Below, one piece after another: positions 62,124 through 64,000 of a DNA stretch of 64,000 bases. The stretch's first letter is position 1. Each line of letters begins with the position of its first letter. The translations under genes and the position numbers were made by a program. Under the pieces are notes generated by a model, which ran no database searches, had not been told where the DNA came from, and was given only the letters and a program-made list of their open reading frames with translations. Source of the DNA: [Zimmermannella] faecalis ATCC 13722 (GTDB taxonomy: Bacteria > Actinomycetota > Actinomycetes > Actinomycetales > Microbacteriaceae); the NCBI RefSeq assembly GCF_000381765.1, contig NZ_KB907077.1, positions 186,001 through 250,000 of the forward strand. Direction: 5' to 3'.

Positions 62124-64000
62124 ACGAGGGCCTGCTCGGGCGACTTGTCGACGTGCGGCTGCTGCCCGCGGCCGCATCGGCCTGGGTCGCGGCGTGGCTC
62201 GCGACCCAGTGGCCCGGCTGCGCCTGGTGGCTCGCCGGGGGCTGCACGCTCCTCGCGCTCGCGGGTGTCGGTTTCGCGCGGGGCAGGGGCGGCGCGCGGC
62301 ACTTCGTCGCGGTCGCGATCGCCCTCGCGGCGGTCGGCGGCGCCCTTACCTCGGCGCTTACGGCGGTCGACGTGCCGGCGCGCACGCCGCCCGAGGTCGC
62401 GGAGGCGCTCGAGGGCGCGACGGTCGAGCTCCACTTCGTGACTACCGGGCCAGCCCGCGAGGGAGCGCGCGGCCATACCTACTCCGCGACCGTCACGGCG
62501 GTCGACGGGCAGGCGACCCCGGGCGCACCCGTGCTGCTGTTCGCACCGCCCGGCGTCGACGCGCAGCCGATCGGCACGGGCGTGCGCGTCGACGCGAAGC
62601 TCGTCGGGGCCGAGCCCGGCGACGACGTCGTCGCGCTTGCGTTCGGGCGTGGCGAGCTCGAGGTCACCGGGGCGCCGCATCCGGTGCTGCAGCTGTCGAA
62701 CGGTGTGCGCGAACGGTTCGTCGAGCTCGCGGGCGACCTGCCGAGCCCCGGGGCGATGCTCGTGCCCGGGCTCGCGGTGGGCGACGAGACGCTCGTCGAC
62801 GGCGAGCTGGATGCGGCGATGAAGGCGAGCTCGCTGAGCCACCTCACGGCAGTGTCGGGGTCAAACATCGCGATCATCGTCGCGGGGTTCATCGGCATCG
62901 GCCGACTCGCGGGCTGGCCGAGGCTCGTGCGGGCCGCTGCGGCGAGCGCCGGGCTCGCCGGGTTCGTACTGCTCGTGTCGCCGCAGGGGTCGGTGATTCG
63001 GGCGAGCGCCATGGCGCTTATCGTCATCGCGCTCGACGCGGCGTCGCGCCCGATCGCGGGTGTGCCGGTGCTCGCGCTCGCGGTCATCGTGCTGCTCGCC
63101 GCCGACCCGTGGCTGAGCCACGACTACGGGTTCGCGCTCTCGACGGCCGCGACGGCGGGGTTGCTGCTCGGCACGCGTCCGCTCGCCGACTGGCTCGAGC
63201 GCTGGCTGCCGCCGCCGATCGCGCTCGTCATCGCGGTGCCGCTCGTCGCGCAGGTCGCGTGCCAGCCCATCCTGCTGCTGCTCGAGCCGAGCCTGCCGCT
63301 CTATGGCGTCGTCGCGAACCTGCTCGCGGCGCCCGCGGCCCCGCTCGCGACGGTTGTGGGGCTTGTCGCGTGCCTCATCGGGCTCATTGTTCCGCCGATC
63401 GGGCTCGCCCTCGCGTGGGTGAGCTGGCTGCCGGCCCAATGGATCGGGCTCATCGCCCTCACCGTCACCGAACTCCCCGCGGCGGCCGTGCCGTGGGCCG
63501 GCGGGGCGCTCGGCGCGATCACGTGGATCGCCGTGTGCGTCGCCGTGGTCGTGCTCGCGCGTCGAGGTGCGGGGCGACGCTGGCGGCGCATTCGGGCCTG
63601 CACCGGTGCCGCGCTCGCGGTCGTGCTCGTCGTGCTCGCCGCAGTCGGTGCCGGGCGCGTGGCACTGCGCCTGCGCGACTTGCCCGACGACTGGCGGCTC
63701 GTCGCCTGCGATATCGGCCAGGGCGACGCGCTGCTGCTGCGCGCGGCGGGCGGCGCGACCATGCTCATCGACACGGGCGACGACCCGGCCCTGCTCGCGG
63801 ACTGCCTCGCCGACTTCGGGGTCGAGCGGCTCGACGTGTTGCTCGTGAGTCACTTCGACGTCGATCACGTCGGGGCTGCCGAGTCGATCACCGTGCCGGT
63901 GGGGGAGGTGTGGCTGCCCGACACCGAGGCCGCGCGCGGTGAGCCGCTCACGGTGCGTCTGCAGGCCGCCGGGGTGCCGGTGTCGTTCGTCGGGGCGGGT
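62120..64000 (+). CDS. comEC: ComEC/Rec2 family DNA channel protein (partial, runs off window)
   Basis: At least 627 codons, open to the window edge without a stop. Forms the membrane channel for single-stranded DNA uptake. N-terminal TM helices and an OB-like soluble region (to about residue 200). The competence domain follows with LTAVSGSN at 242-249, many TM helices to about 520, and then a metallo-beta-lactamase-like domain. That domain has DIGQGDA (D531) and SHFDVDH (H578, D580, D582, H583), where the second His of the usual HxHxDH is Asp, a variant seen in actinobacteria. Start GTG 62120 overlaps comEA (GTGA). Confidence 0.92.
   Translation, partial: MNEGLLGRLVDVRLLPAAASAWVAAWLATQWPGCAWWLAGGCTLLALAGVGFARGRGGARHFVAVAIALAAVGGALTSALTAVDVPARTPPEVAEALEGATVELHFVTTGPAREGARGHTYSATVTAVDGQATPGAPVLLFAPPGVDAQPIGTGVRVDAKLVGAEPGDDVVALAFGRGELEVTGAPHPVLQLSNGVRERFVELAGDLPSPGAMLVPGLAVGDETLVDGELDAAMKASSLSHLTAVSGSNIAIIVAGFIGIGRLAGWPRLVRAAAASAGLAGFVLLVSPQGSVIRASAMALIVIALDAASRPIAGVPVLALAVIVLLAADPWLSHDYGFALSTAATAGLLLGTRPLADWLERWLPPPIALVIAVPLVAQVACQPILLLLEPSLPLYGVVANLLAAPAAPLATVVGLVACLIGLIVPPIGLALAWVSWLPAQWIGLIALTVTELPAAAVPWAGGALGAITWIAVCVAVVVLARRGAGRRWRRIRACTGAALAVVLVVLAAVGAGRVALRLRDLPDDWRLVACDIGQGDALLLRAAGGATMLIDTGDDPALLADCLADFGVERLDVLLVSHFDVDHVGAAESITVPVGEVWLPDTEAARGEPLTVRLQAAGVPVSFVGAG

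Noticed and set aside
59547-62177. 876-codon open frame on the minus strand
   Set aside because: It crosses antisense to the MmsB permease, the sugar-binding protein and comEA, and even through their terminator. Composition is that of a shadow frame.
62194-63942. 582-codon open frame on the plus strand
   Set aside because: Out-of-frame shadow of comEC. The true frame starts at 62120 and is open to the window edge, with the ComEC motifs in order.

Overview
The window is high-GC DNA with an almost uninterrupted gene layout. Many genes start with GTG and many overlap by 4 bp (ATGA or GTGA). It carries an Lsr2 xenogeneic silencer, an actinobacterial-type dnaE2 with a DUF6504 partner and an SOS box, CydDC exporters, and several apparently leaderless promoters. 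This points to an actinobacterium, most likely a Microbacteriaceae member. That assignment is inference from gene content, because no rRNA or marker gene with a species signal is present. I saw no tRNA, rRNA, CRISPR array, prophage or insertion sequence. No stretch longer than about 300 nt lacks a gene.

Layout. 0.2-8 kb: two sugar-type ABC importers (SBP-permease-single ATPase plus a Gfo/Idh oxidoreductase, then tandem ATPase-permease-SBP). 8-12 kb: a leftward acyl-AMP ligase / ketosynthase / acyl-CoA dehydrogenase trio beside a divergent MpaB-like (DUF2236) gene. 13-20.7 kb: lsr2, an FtsX-type ABC exporter divergent from a NarL-type two-component system, an AraC regulator and an AEC transporter. 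20.8-26.3 kb: a beta-carbonic anhydrase, an alkyltransferase, a lipase-like hydrolase and the SOS-type dnaE2 unit. 26.5-31.9 kb: a membrane protein with an OmpR-type two-component system, an App1-like phosphatase, a SRAP protein and a DedA protein. 32-34.5 kb: cydAB. 35-45 kb: a myo-inositol catabolic island (gntR, iolC, Cgl0159-type aldolase, iolB, iolD, iolE, iolG, iolH-like, iolT). 45-48.5 kb: cydDC. 48.5-51.4 kb: leuS and a lipoprotein. 51.5-57.1 kb: a second, visibly decaying polyol/sugar locus (truncated lacI, truncated iolE paralogue, Gfo/Idh, an MFS porter lacking TM1, ROK kinase, ROK regulator). 57.2-61.2 kb: an MmsA-MmsB-ChvE sugar ABC importer. 61.3 kb to the end: comEA and a comEC that runs off the window.

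How it fits together. The iol genes encode uptake (IolT), oxidation (IolG), dehydration (IolE), ring hydrolysis (IolD), isomerisation (IolB), phosphorylation (IolC) and a probable aldolase step, under a divergent GntR repressor with three matching TGTC-N2-GACA sites. No iolA is present. The bd oxidase genes cydAB and their assembly exporter genes cydDC lie on either side of this island. The clearest unusual features are the lacI'/iolE' deletion scar, the in-frame loss of TM1 in the neighbouring MFS porter, the split cyd locus, and the carrier-less ligase-ketosynthase-dehydrogenase trio.
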